A DNA stretch of 5,726 nt from the NCBI GenBank assembly GCA_021648045.1, contig JAKITM010000128.1, positions 1 to 5,726 of the forward strand, read 5' to 3'. The position numbers and the translations under genes were made by a program. The first letter of the stretch is position 1; every line of letters begins with the position of its first letter. Below are positions 1 to 5,726 of this stretch, piece by piece. The notes beneath the pieces were generated by a model that was given only the letters and a program-made list of their open reading frames with translations, ran no database searches and was not told where the DNA came from. This stretch comes from Lysobacterales bacterium. Lineage in GTDB: Bacteria > Pseudomonadota > Gammaproteobacteria > Xanthomonadales > SZUA-36.

Positions 1-102
1 CAACTTGAAAGAAAGGTCCTCGGTATCATGAGAAAACTACAAGCCCTTCCGGCTCGGGTTAAGAGCTACTTTTTACATCCAGCAATTCAGTACGCTGCAT
101 AG
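1..102 (+). CDS. Possible 3' end of an unidentified gene (partial, truncated by window edge)
   Basis: Reading from base 1, frame 1 stays open for 33 codons and ends at a TAG stop (100-102). The predicted tail is basic and amphipathic at first (LERKVLGIMRKLQ) and ends in HPAIQYAA. The other two plus-strand frames contain early stops (TGA at 6-8 and TGA within 29-31), so this is the only plus frame that could carry a gene entering from the left. However, 33 open codons arise by chance fairly often, there is no recognisable motif, and no terminator hairpin follows the stop. I do not recognise a family. Treat this as a candidate only. Confidence 0.2.
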   Translation, partial: QLERKVLGIMRKLQALPARVKSYFLHPAIQYAA

Positions 103-256
103 GGTATTTGGACGCTAGGTTAATAAGAACAAGTTAACGGGACAGCTATGTGTGTCTTATTGAAATTACTCTCGCGAAGAATTTTGCAATAACATGATCA
201 TCTGTTACTCTTTCGCTTATGGGAAGCTCTCTGGTAATTTTATATAAAGCTCAGTT
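103..256 (+). other. Non-coding leader upstream of the lipoprotein serine hydrolase gene
   Basis: No gene, RNA or convincing hairpin is visible here. The region is A+T-rich. The best promoter-like pair is TTGAAA at 160-165 with TGCAAT at 185-190, but the 19-base spacer and poor -10 make it weak. A TATAAA at 243-248 is too close to the start codon at 257 to serve a transcript with a normal leader. The ribosome-binding site before the ATG is also poor (an AAAG at 246-249, no GGAG), so expression of the following gene may be low or depend on an unrecognised signal. Confidence 0.4.
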
Positions 257-1837
257 ATGAAAAATATTATATTTAAATCTATAGGTATCGCACTGAGCTT
301 AGCCATCAGTACATCATGTACTGTGCCCAAAGCGAATCAGCAAAAAATCACCAATAATAATAAAAACCCTGGGTCATGGACTGTAACGAAAATCACTGAA
401 GATAACATCGCTACTGCGGTGGCAGCGCTTCCCGGAATTATTCAGCAGGCCATGGATACATCCGGCTTACCAGGTCTTGCGGTTGCGGTGGTGAGGTCAA
501 ACGAAATCTTACTGCTTGAGGGTTTTGGGCTGCGCTCAAGCAAAGCATCAAATACTGTTGATGCCAATACTGTGTTTCAACTAGCCAGTCTATCAAAGCC
601 TGTTGGTGCCACAGTCATCTCCCGGGCAGTTTCTGCGGGAACTATCAGTTGGGACGATCCTATTGTTAAGTATTTACCCGATTTTCAACTGGGAAGCGAT
701 AACGATGCTGTTTCAATCAATATCACCCTCGGGGATTTATATTCTCACCGCAGTGGCTTACCCGGGCATGCCGGGGACCTGCTTGAAGATATAGGTTACA
801 GCCGTGAAAAAATCATCCACCAACTCCGGCATTTACCAATCACCAGGTTTCGCGACCAATATGAATACACCAATTTCGGTCTAACGACAGCGGCTGATGC
901 CGTAGCCAAAGCCCACAATACCCGCTGGGAAGATCTCAGCGAAAGCCTGCTTTACCAGCCGGCAAAAATGCATTCCACCAGCTCCCGATTTGTGGATTAC
1001 CTAAATGCCGAGAATCGCGCCATTACTCACCAGCGCAAACAAGGTACCTGGGTACCCGGCCCGGTTCGCAACGCGGATGCTCAATCAGCTGCCGGGGGCG
1101 TCAGTTCAACAGCGCATGATATGGCGCGCTGGATGCAACTGCATTTAGCTAACGGCAAGCTGGATGGTGTTCAACTGATCGATGCCAATAGCCTTCAAAT
1201 CATGCGTCAACCACATTTCATCAGCAATGTCAGCAGCGACCCACTGACAAGGCCTTCCATGTATGGCTATGGAATCAACTTTCAGGTTGATGCCAGCGGG
1301 CATGTTCGCTGGTCGCACAGTGGCGCCTTCCTACTGGGGGCGGCCACCAATGTAGTCTTCCTACCTGCCGGCGACATTGCCATAACTGTTTTAAGCAACG
1401 GCGAACCCCACGGAATTCCTGAGGCGATAACAGCTCAGTTTATGGATATTGTAGAGACCGGTGAAGTCCAATTTGACTGGTTAAATCTATATCAGCCGGC
1501 GTTTGCCGGATTCTACTCGAATCCCAGCAAACTAGCAGATATTCAACCACCCGCCAAACCGATGCCTGCACAAAACCTTAATAGCTACACCGGCCACTAC
1601 AAAAACCGTTACTATGGAGCAGCAAAAATTTCTGTCAGAGATAACAAACTAATACTGTCTCTGGGCCCGAAGCCTCAGGAGTTCTTCTTGAGCCATTGGG
1701 ACGGGGATACATTTTCATACTATCCACGGGGAGAAAATGCTGTGGGTATCGCAGCGATTAACTTCAATACCAATACCCAGCAGCTGACAATTGAATACCT
1801 GAACAGTAATGGGCTGGGAACTTTTAGCAATCAATAA
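257..1837 (+). CDS. Serine hydrolase, class C beta-lactamase family (PF00144-like), predicted lipoprotein
   Basis: This is a 526-residue exported enzyme of the AmpC/DD-peptidase/EstB-type family. The N-terminus is a signal peptide (K2, K7, hydrophobic 8-17) ending in STSC with Cys21 as a probable lipidation site, although the -3 residue is Ser rather than the usual Leu. The catalytic motifs are in order: SLSK at 111-114 (nucleophile Ser111, Lys114), YTN at 204-206 and HSG at 354-356 in place of KTG. The spacing (93 and 150 residues) is close to that of class C enzymes. The HSG form is common in the esterase and peptidase branches of the family. Residues from about 440 to 526, starting LNSYTGHYKN, look like the small beta-rich C-terminal domain often attached to these enzymes (DUF3471-like). 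Substrate is uncertain: D-amino-acid peptides, esters or beta-lactams are all possible, and an antibiotic resistance role should not be assumed. It lies 119 bp upstream of a second serine hydrolase gene on the same strand. The start at 257 is chosen because it gives the complete signal peptide, despite a weak ribosome-binding site. Confidence 0.9.
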   Translation: MKNIIFKSIGIALSLAISTSCTVPKANQQKITNNNKNPGSWTVTKITEDNIATAVAALPGIIQQAMDTSGLPGLAVAVVRSNEILLLEGFGLRSSKASNTVDANTVFQLASLSKPVGATVISRAVSAGTISWDDPIVKYLPDFQLGSDNDAVSINITLGDLYSHRSGLPGHAGDLLEDIGYSREKIIHQLRHLPITRFRDQYEYTNFGLTTAADAVAKAHNTRWEDLSESLLYQPAKMHSTSSRFVDYLNAENRAITHQRKQGTWVPGPVRNADAQSAAGGVSSTAHDMARWMQLHLANGKLDGVQLIDANSLQIMRQPHFISNVSSDPLTRPSMYGYGINFQVDASGHVRWSHSGAFLLGAATNVVFLPAGDIAITVLSNGEPHGIPEAITAQFMDIVETGEVQFDWLNLYQPAFAGFYSNPSKLADIQPPAKPMPAQNLNSYTGHYKNRYYGAAKISVRDNKLILSLGPKPQEFFLSHWDGDTFSYYPRGENAVGIAAINFNTNTQQLTIEYLNSNGLGTFSNQ

Positions 1838-1886
1838 AAATGAAAATAGCGCACAAAATATGGTGCTGCTGCTAGATATACCCGAC

Positions 1887-1915
1887 TTAATTATTATAAA
1901 CTTAATGACTATAAT
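1887..1915 (+). promoter_or_regulatory. Candidate sigma-70 promoter for the second serine hydrolase
   Basis: A perfect TATAAT -10 box lies at 1910-1915. A weak -35 (TTAATT, 3 of 6 matches) lies at 1887-1892, giving a 17-base spacer. Transcription would begin near 1922, leaving a leader of about 35 bases before the ATG at 1957. The surrounding gap is A+T-rich and shows no terminator for the upstream gene, so the downstream gene could be transcribed both from here and by read-through. The match is by eye only; A+T-rich DNA gives such boxes by chance. Confidence 0.4.
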
Positions 1916-1956
1916 CTTTTAAACACAGAAATATTAAATAATGGAATCTACTGGAA

Positions 1957-3006
1957 ATGCCATATAAAACAACCATCACTATCACCAGCCTGCTTGGTAT
2001 TTTATTAGCGCCTGTATTAGCGTTTAGCCAGACCCCACCGACAAACTGGAGTGAACTCGATATACAAGCAAAAGCTATGGCTCCTGTCGCCTCCATCCTG
2101 GCAGCAGAAATTATCGATCAGCAATGCATGCCGGTACATGAATTGAATGCACTGGACAGCACCCCCATCGGATCCAGCTTCAAGTTGTACATCCTGGCAG
2201 AAATTGCAGATCAAATTCGTCAGAAAAAATTTATCCGCAAGCAATCCTATAGCCCGTACAGACGACTTACCTGGAGCCGGCTCTTTGATATTCGTCCGGA
2301 GTACAAATCAATTCCTGGCGGACCCTTGCTTTTTGTTGAGGATGGCAGTCGCTATACACTTAGATATCTGGCAGAGCAAATGATTCAACGCAGTGATAAC
2401 ACAGCAACTGATCACCTGCTGTTCCTAGCCGGTCGGCGGAAAGTTGAGTCCCGGCTGGAGAAGACCCAACATCATAACCCATCCCTAAATATCCCCTTGC
2501 TTTCCACCCGTGAATTTGCCGTCATGAAGTTCTTATGGCCTGATGAGCAATTACAAGCTTATGAGGCAGCAAGAGTAGGCAAACGGCGCAGACTGCTGAA
2601 TGAAGAGCAACGCGGCTGGACTGAACTTGAAGCCTTTTTTACAGAAACCGGCGAGCAAACCCAACCCGTTCGTGCAGACCGAGTTGAGTGGTTCGCAAAT
2701 CGTTATGATATGTGTGAGCTGATGAGTTCAATTCACACGCTTGGGCAGGAACAAAGGATGCGACCTTTGCTGGAAGTCCTTACCCTTGCCGACCCGATTA
2801 ATTTCGACCGGGAAGACTGGTCTTATGTAGGTTTCAAAGGTGGCTCAGAAATGGGTGTGCAGGCAGGTAACTGGTTGTTACAGCGCAATGATGGCAGAAC
2901 CTTCTTTTTATCCATTGCATTCCTGGATACAGATCAGGCATTGAACTTAGGTGAATTGGTTCCCCTACTTTTCTCAATACCGGACCTCCTATACGCAACG
3001 CCCTGA
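1957..3006 (+). CDS. Serine hydrolase of the class A beta-lactamase fold, secreted
   Basis: This 349-residue protein has a signal peptide (K4, hydrophobic 8-23, probable cleavage after the LAFS region near 24-25). The active-site motifs are SSFK at 73-76 (Ser73 nucleophile, Lys76), SDN at 146-148 and KGG at 294-296, where class A enzymes have KTG. The context IGSSFKLYILAEIAD and RSDNTATDHLL resembles the serine hydrolases related to ORF12 of clavulanic acid clusters more than classical penicillinases. From SDN to KGG is 148 residues against about 104 in TEM-type enzymes. The extra length falls around residues 165-245 (HHNPSLNIPLLSTREF, a charged helical run RVGKRRRLLNEEQRG). I cannot find the omega-loop ExxxN that supplies the deacylating Glu166, so efficient beta-lactam hydrolysis is doubtful. 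The start at 1957 gives the full signal peptide, and the next upstream in-frame stop is at 1939-1941. The Shine-Dalgarno is poor (GGA at 1943-1945). The gene follows another serine hydrolase on the same strand and converges on pnp. Family is fairly sure, substrate unknown. Confidence 0.88.
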   Translation: MPYKTTITITSLLGILLAPVLAFSQTPPTNWSELDIQAKAMAPVASILAAEIIDQQCMPVHELNALDSTPIGSSFKLYILAEIADQIRQKKFIRKQSYSPYRRLTWSRLFDIRPEYKSIPGGPLLFVEDGSRYTLRYLAEQMIQRSDNTATDHLLFLAGRRKVESRLEKTQHHNPSLNIPLLSTREFAVMKFLWPDEQLQAYEAARVGKRRRLLNEEQRGWTELEAFFTETGEQTQPVRADRVEWFANRYDMCELMSSIHTLGQEQRMRPLLEVLTLADPINFDREDWSYVGFKGGSEMGVQAGNWLLQRNDGRTFFLSIAFLDTDQALNLGELVPLLFSIPDLLYATP

Positions 3007-3042
3007 TTGGTCTAACACCTTCCTGCTGAGGGCAAATGGCCC

Positions 3043-3053
3043 GGGTCAGACCC
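3043..3053. repeat. Perfect 11-base palindrome in the convergent gap
   Basis: GGGTC-A-GACCC is a perfect inverted repeat with one central base, placed between the stop of the serine hydrolase (3006) and the pnp terminator. It is followed by more C residues and no T-run, so it is not an intrinsic terminator. It occurs once as far as I can see in this window. It could be an operator-like site, a remnant of a dispersed intergenic repeat, or chance. Confidence 0.4.
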
Positions 3054-3098
3054 CCATAGAGTAAATTCATAGGGATAGGTAAAATTATCTACGGGCAC

Positions 3099-3130
3099 AA
3101 AAAAGGCGTACCTGAAACAGGTACGCCTTT
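3099..3130 (-). terminator. Intrinsic terminator of pnp
   Basis: A perfect 13-bp stem (3102-3114 paired with 3118-3130) closes a three-base loop. Read on the minus strand, the stem starts AAAGGCGTACCTG and ends in CGCCTTT, continuing into six T residues in total (A-run 3099-3104 on the plus strand). It sits 23 bases beyond the pnp stop codon, as expected for a rho-independent terminator. In the plus direction the stem is followed by TTTCG, a poorer U-tract, so it may also stop some transcripts of the convergent serine hydrolase gene, which has no other terminator. Confidence 0.92.
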
Positions 3131-3153
3131 CGATAGAGCTTGATGCGGGGGGT

Positions 3154-5247
3154 TTACTCGCCTTCGGCAACTTCCTTCATTGACAGGCGAATACGGCCCT
3201 GCTTGTCAACTTCGAGTACCTTAACGCGTACTTCCTGACCTTCTTTAAGCACATCAGTTACTTCTTCAACGCGCTCGTTGCTGATCTGGGAAATATGTAC
3301 CAGACCATCACGACCCGGGAGAATAGTAACAAAAGCACCAAAGTTCATGATCTTGGTTACTTTACCGTCATAAATTGTACCTGGCTCAACATCAGCAGTA
3401 ATCTGCTCGATGATTTTACGGGCAGCGTCTGCATCTTCACCACGAACAGATGCCACAGTAACCGTACCATCATCAGAAATATCAATGGTGGTATTGGTAT
3501 CTTCAGTAATTTGGCGAATAGTAGCGCCGCCTTTACCGATGATATCGCGGATCTTGTCAGGGTTGATTTTAATGGTCATCAAACGAGGTGCAAAATCAGA
3601 CATTTCTTTGCGTGATTCAGCCAGCACCTTGTTCATTTCTTCAAGGATAAACTGACGGCCACCGCGTGCTTGATTCAACGCGATTTCCATGATCTCAGCA
3701 GTAATACCTTCGATTTTGATATCCATCTGCAGGGCAGTAATACCATCTTCGGTACCGGCTACCTTAAAGTCCATGTCGCCAAGGTGATCTTCATCGCCAA
3801 GGATGTCACTCAGTACTGCAAAGCTATCGCCTTCTTTAATCAGGCCCATGGCAATACCGGCAACCGGTGCCTTAATTGGCACGCCAGCATCCATTAATGA
3901 TAATGAAGTACCACATACAGAGGCCATAGAGCTAGAACCGTTAGATTCGGTGATTTCAGATACAACCCGCAGTACATATGGGAATTCTTCAGCGCTAGGC
4001 ATTACTGCCATAACACCGCGTTTAGCCAACTTTCCGTGTCCGATTTCGCGACGCTTAGGGCCACTCATAAAACCGGTTTCGCCAACAGAATATGGAGGGA
4101 AGTTATAGTGCAGCATGAACGGGTCTTTGTGCTCGCCTTCGACTGCATCGATGATCTGTGCATCGCGGGTCGTTCCGAGGGTAGTTAATACAATCGCCTG
4201 AGTTTCACCACGCGTGAATACGGCAGAACCGTGAACTCGGGGCATAGTGCCAACACTAACGGTAATAGGACGAACAGTGGTTAAATCACGGCCATCAATG
4301 CGTTTAGCCGTGGTTAATACACTCATGCGTACAAAGTTCTTTTCAACTTTCGAGAACAGGTCTTTTACTTCGCCTTGTGCTGGTGAATTTTCATCATCAG
4401 CATCGCAGAGCGCATCAATACAGGCTGTGCGCGCTGCAGAAAGTGACTCGCGACGATCCATTTTATCGGTAATGGTATAGGCTGCAGCGATGGAATCAGA
4501 TGCAGCGGCTTCTACTTTAGCCAGTAAATCTGCATTCACTTCCGGAGCTGACCATTGCCAGCGATCTTTACCACACTCGGCAACCAATTCGTTGATAGCA
4601 CTAATGGCTACTTGCATCTGCTCATGACCGAAGCTAACCGCACCCAGCATGATAGATTCAGACAACAATTTAGCTTCTGATTCAACCATTAACACTGCAT
4701 TTTCTGTACCGGCAACGATCAGATCCAGATCAGACTCTTCCAGCTGACTGGTTGAAGGATTAAGCACATACTCACCATTGATGTAACCCACACGGGCAGC
4801 ACCAATAGGACCAGCAAATGGCAATCCACCGACTGCCAAGGCAGCGGAGGCACCAATGAGTGCCAGGATATCGCCATTAACTTCAGGGTTGCACGACATC
4901 ATCGTTGCCACAACCTGTACTTCATTCAGGAAACCTTTTGGAAACAACGGACGCAGCGGACGATCGATAAGCCGCGATGTCAGTGTTTCTTTTTCAGTCG
5001 GGCGACCTTCGCGTTTGAAGAAACCACCTGGAATACGACCGGCGGCATAGAATTTTTCCTGGTAATTAACCGTTAATGGAAAAAAGCTTTGCCCTGGTTT
5101 GGCTTCACGCCGGCCTACAGCGGTTACCAATACTTTGGTATCTGCCGATGAAACCATAACTGCGCCATTTGCCTGACGGGCGATATCGCCGGTTTCGAGG
5201 GTAATTGTGTGTTCGCCGTACTGAAATGTTTTAGTAAATTTTTGCAT
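3154..5247 (-). CDS. pnp: Polyribonucleotide nucleotidyltransferase (PNPase)
   Basis: PNPase is a trimeric 3'-5' exoribonuclease that uses phosphate to release nucleoside diphosphates; it acts in mRNA decay, alone or in the RNase E degradosome. All family parts are present in 697 residues, close to the usual 700-711. They are the first RNase PH domain (about 13-145), an alpha-helical domain (about 240-320), the second RNase PH domain (about 325-535), a KH domain (about 555-615) with GKGG at 571-574, and an S1 domain (about 622-690) with FGAFV at 636-640. The RNA-channel loop FFKR is at 76-79. The catalytic GSSSM is at 437-441, with acidic and lysine residues D487, D493 and K495 matching E. 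coli D486, D492 and K494, so the enzyme should be active. The start at 5247 is supported by an AGGA at 5257-5254, six bases away. It follows rpsO after 138 bp, the usual gammaproteobacterial order, and is probably co-transcribed with it by read-through of a hairpin. No frameshift or missing residue seen. Confidence 0.98.
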   Translation of the reverse strand: MQKFTKTFQYGEHTITLETGDIARQANGAVMVSSADTKVLVTAVGRREAKPGQSFFPLTVNYQEKFYAAGRIPGGFFKREGRPTEKETLTSRLIDRPLRPLFPKGFLNEVQVVATMMSCNPEVNGDILALIGASAALAVGGLPFAGPIGAARVGYINGEYVLNPSTSQLEESDLDLIVAGTENAVLMVESEAKLLSESIMLGAVSFGHEQMQVAISAINELVAECGKDRWQWSAPEVNADLLAKVEAAASDSIAAAYTITDKMDRRESLSAARTACIDALCDADDENSPAQGEVKDLFSKVEKNFVRMSVLTTAKRIDGRDLTTVRPITVSVGTMPRVHGSAVFTRGETQAIVLTTLGTTRDAQIIDAVEGEHKDPFMLHYNFPPYSVGETGFMSGPKRREIGHGKLAKRGVMAVMPSAEEFPYVLRVVSEITESNGSSSMASVCGTSLSLMDAGVPIKAPVAGIAMGLIKEGDSFAVLSDILGDEDHLGDMDFKVAGTEDGITALQMDIKIEGITAEIMEIALNQARGGRQFILEEMNKVLAESRKEMSDFAPRLMTIKINPDKIRDIIGKGGATIRQITEDTNTTIDISDDGTVTVASVRGEDADAARKIIEQITADVEPGTIYDGKVTKIMNFGAFVTILPGRDGLVHISQISNERVEEVTDVLKEGQEVRVKVLEVDKQGRIRLSMKEVAEGE

Positions 5248-5332
5248 GGGTTTTCCTGTAAATAAAATTATCTGTTCCTGCCAATGATGAATTACTTAGT
5301 GTGTTGTCTTAATTTATTCTCTTGCTTAAATA
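5248..5332 (-). other. pnp leader region
   Basis: This A+T-rich stretch lies between the rpsO hairpin and the pnp start codon. It contains the pnp ribosome-binding site (AGGA at 5254-5257). A GATAAT at 5272-5267 could be a -10 box, but no acceptable -35 lies at the right distance, so a separate pnp promoter is not supported. In E. coli the pnp leader folds into a long RNase III substrate through which PNPase represses itself. No comparable long stem is visible here; only imperfect A/T pairing between the AATAAATT near 5320 and the AATTTTATTT near 5265 could form. Confidence 0.4.
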
Positions 5333-5366
5333 AAGACGCTTCGGAGGGTAACCTGCGAAGCGTCTT
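5333..5366 (-). terminator. rpsO terminator/attenuator between rpsO and pnp
   Basis: An 11-bp perfect stem (5333-5343 with 5356-5366, arms AAGACGCTTCG and CGAAGCGTCTT) encloses 12 bases. A further 3-bp stem, separated by a single mismatch, can form inside it with a four-base loop. On the minus strand it starts 19 bases after the rpsO stop and is followed by TATTT, an imperfect U-tract. The equivalent E. coli hairpin terminates part of rpsO transcription and protects the rpsO mRNA 3' end, while read-through supplies pnp; the imperfect U-tract here fits partial termination. The plus side is followed by GTTTTC, so the hairpin is nearly symmetric. Confidence 0.8.
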
Positions 5367-5385
5367 GTTTTCTCGACTGCTGCTC

Positions 5386-5655
5386 TTAGCGACGCAGACC
5401 CAGTCGTTTGATCAATTCCCGATAACGCTCAATGTCTTTGCCTTTGAGGTAATCCAGCATGCTACGACGCTGGTTAACCAGACGCAGAAGACCGCGACGG
5501 GAATGGTGATCATGTTTGTGTTGTTTAAAGTGACCGGTGAGGTCATTAATACGATGTGTCATCAGAGCAACTTGAACTTCCGGTGAACCGGTGTCGTTTT
5601 CTCCGCGACTGTAATCGGCGACAACTTTCGCCTTATCAGCAACTGTAAATGCCAT
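5386..5655 (-). CDS. rpsO: 30S ribosomal protein S15
   Basis: S15 is a primary 16S rRNA-binding protein that contacts the three-way junction of helices 20-22 and helps form the 30S platform and an intersubunit bridge. The protein has 89 residues, the normal length. Family signatures are DTGSPEVQVA at 21-30, GHFKQHKHDHHSRRGLL at 41-57 (rRNA-binding His42, Asp49, His50, Ser52, Arg residues) and the C-terminal ELIKRLGLRR. The start at 5655 is supported by GGAG at 5667-5664, eight bases away. It precedes pnp in the same direction, as in most gammaproteobacteria; the truB gene usually found upstream lies outside the window, if present. S15 commonly represses its own translation by binding its mRNA leader, and a small stem next to the ribosome-binding site is visible here. 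Confidence 0.98.
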   Translation of the reverse strand: MAFTVADKAKVVADYSRGENDTGSPEVQVALMTHRINDLTGHFKQHKHDHHSRRGLLRLVNQRRSMLDYLKGKDIERYRELIKRLGLRR

Positions 5656-5666
5656 AGTTTATACTC

Positions 5667-5679
5667 CACTTGCGAAGCG
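5667..5679 (-). promoter_or_regulatory. Small leader hairpin at the rpsO ribosome-binding site
   Basis: On the minus strand CGCTT (5679-5675) can pair with AAGTG (5671-5667), including one G-U pair, around a three-base CGC loop. The last G is the first base of the GGAG ribosome-binding site. S15 autoregulation by structured leaders is established in several bacteria, but the structures differ between groups, and five base pairs are too few to assert this one. Confidence 0.25.
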
Positions 5680-5690
5680 CCAGGTCTTAT

Positions 5691-5720
5691 AATATATAAC
5701 CCGGCACCCGTGCTTTTCAT
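5691..5720 (-). promoter_or_regulatory. Candidate rpsO promoter
   Basis: On the minus strand ATGAAA (5720-5715, 4 of 6 matches to TTGACA) is followed after 18 bases by TATATT (5696-5691, 5 of 6 matches to TATAAT). Transcription would start near 5685, about 30 bases before the rpsO ATG. A promoter directly upstream of rpsO is the arrangement known in E. coli. The overlapping alternating A/T sequence leaves the exact -10 register ambiguous. Confidence 0.45.
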
Positions 5721-5726
5721 TAAAAA

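Noticed and set aside
110..150. Sequence resembling an integron attC edge (CTAGGTTAATAAG and AACAAGTTAACGGGAC).
   Set aside because: Neither a proper RYYYAAC/GTTRRRY pair nor complementary L arms at a suitable distance can be found on either strand, and no integrase or cassette array is present.
1902..2244. Minus-strand open frames opposite the start of the second serine hydrolase.
   Set aside because: They overlap the signal peptide and catalytic region of a well-supported gene and show no family features of their own.
257..3006. Calling the two hydrolases antibiotic-resistance beta-lactamases.
   Set aside because: The motifs (HSG; KGG with no visible omega-loop Glu) and lengths fit broader serine hydrolase groups, and no resistance-associated mobile element is nearby.
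3295..5050. Several open frames of 60-106 codons on the plus strand opposite pnp.
   Set aside because: They are antisense to a fully conserved PNPase gene, have no ribosome-binding sites or recognisable domains, and are explained by its codon use.
5354..5679. The nine-base word TGCGAAGCG occurs in the rpsO terminator (5354-5362) and in the rpsO leader (5671-5679).
   Set aside because: A nine-base repeat within about 330 bases is not rare by chance, and the two copies have different explanations (terminator arm and leader).
5703..5714. GCAC...GTGC inverted repeat followed by TTTT on the plus strand near the right edge, a possible terminator.
   Set aside because: The stem is three to four base pairs with a very short loop, too weak for an intrinsic terminator, and no plus-strand gene ends there.

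Overview
The window looks like chromosomal DNA from a gammaproteobacterium of moderate G+C. The evidence is the minus-strand rpsO-pnp pair, whose S15 and PNPase sequences are close to the gammaproteobacterial type (S15 ends in the same LIERLGLRR-like tail as E. coli, and PNPase is 697 residues with the full domain set). The genus cannot be named from the sequence alone; a marine Cellvibrio/Spongiibacter-like lineage is only a guess.

Layout: positions 1-102 are an open frame that may be the 3' end of a plus-strand gene cut by the window edge. Positions 257-1837 (+) encode a lipoprotein-type serine hydrolase of the class C beta-lactamase/DD-peptidase/esterase family with a C-terminal beta-strand-rich domain. 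After a 119-bp gap holding a good promoter candidate, positions 1957-3006 (+) encode a second, unrelated-looking secreted serine hydrolase of the class A beta-lactamase fold. It has SxxK, SDN and KGG motifs but an unusually long stretch between SDN and KGG. A 147-bp convergent gap follows. It contains a small perfect palindrome and a strong intrinsic terminator for the opposite strand. pnp (5247-3154, -) and rpsO (5655-5386, -) fill the right side, separated by a hairpin that is probably the rpsO terminator/attenuator. A promoter candidate for rpsO lies near the right edge.

How the genes work together: rpsO-pnp is a conserved housekeeping pair (ribosome assembly and RNA decay). The two plus-strand hydrolases form an accessory tandem, both predicted to be exported and both with a nucleophilic serine of the penicillin-binding type, so cell-envelope or beta-lactam/ester chemistry outside the cytoplasm is the likely theme; their substrates cannot be read from sequence. 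I see no mobile element, CRISPR array, tRNA or rRNA. No clearly new system is evident; the most interesting element is the tandem of two different beta-lactamase-fold enzymes, especially the second one.
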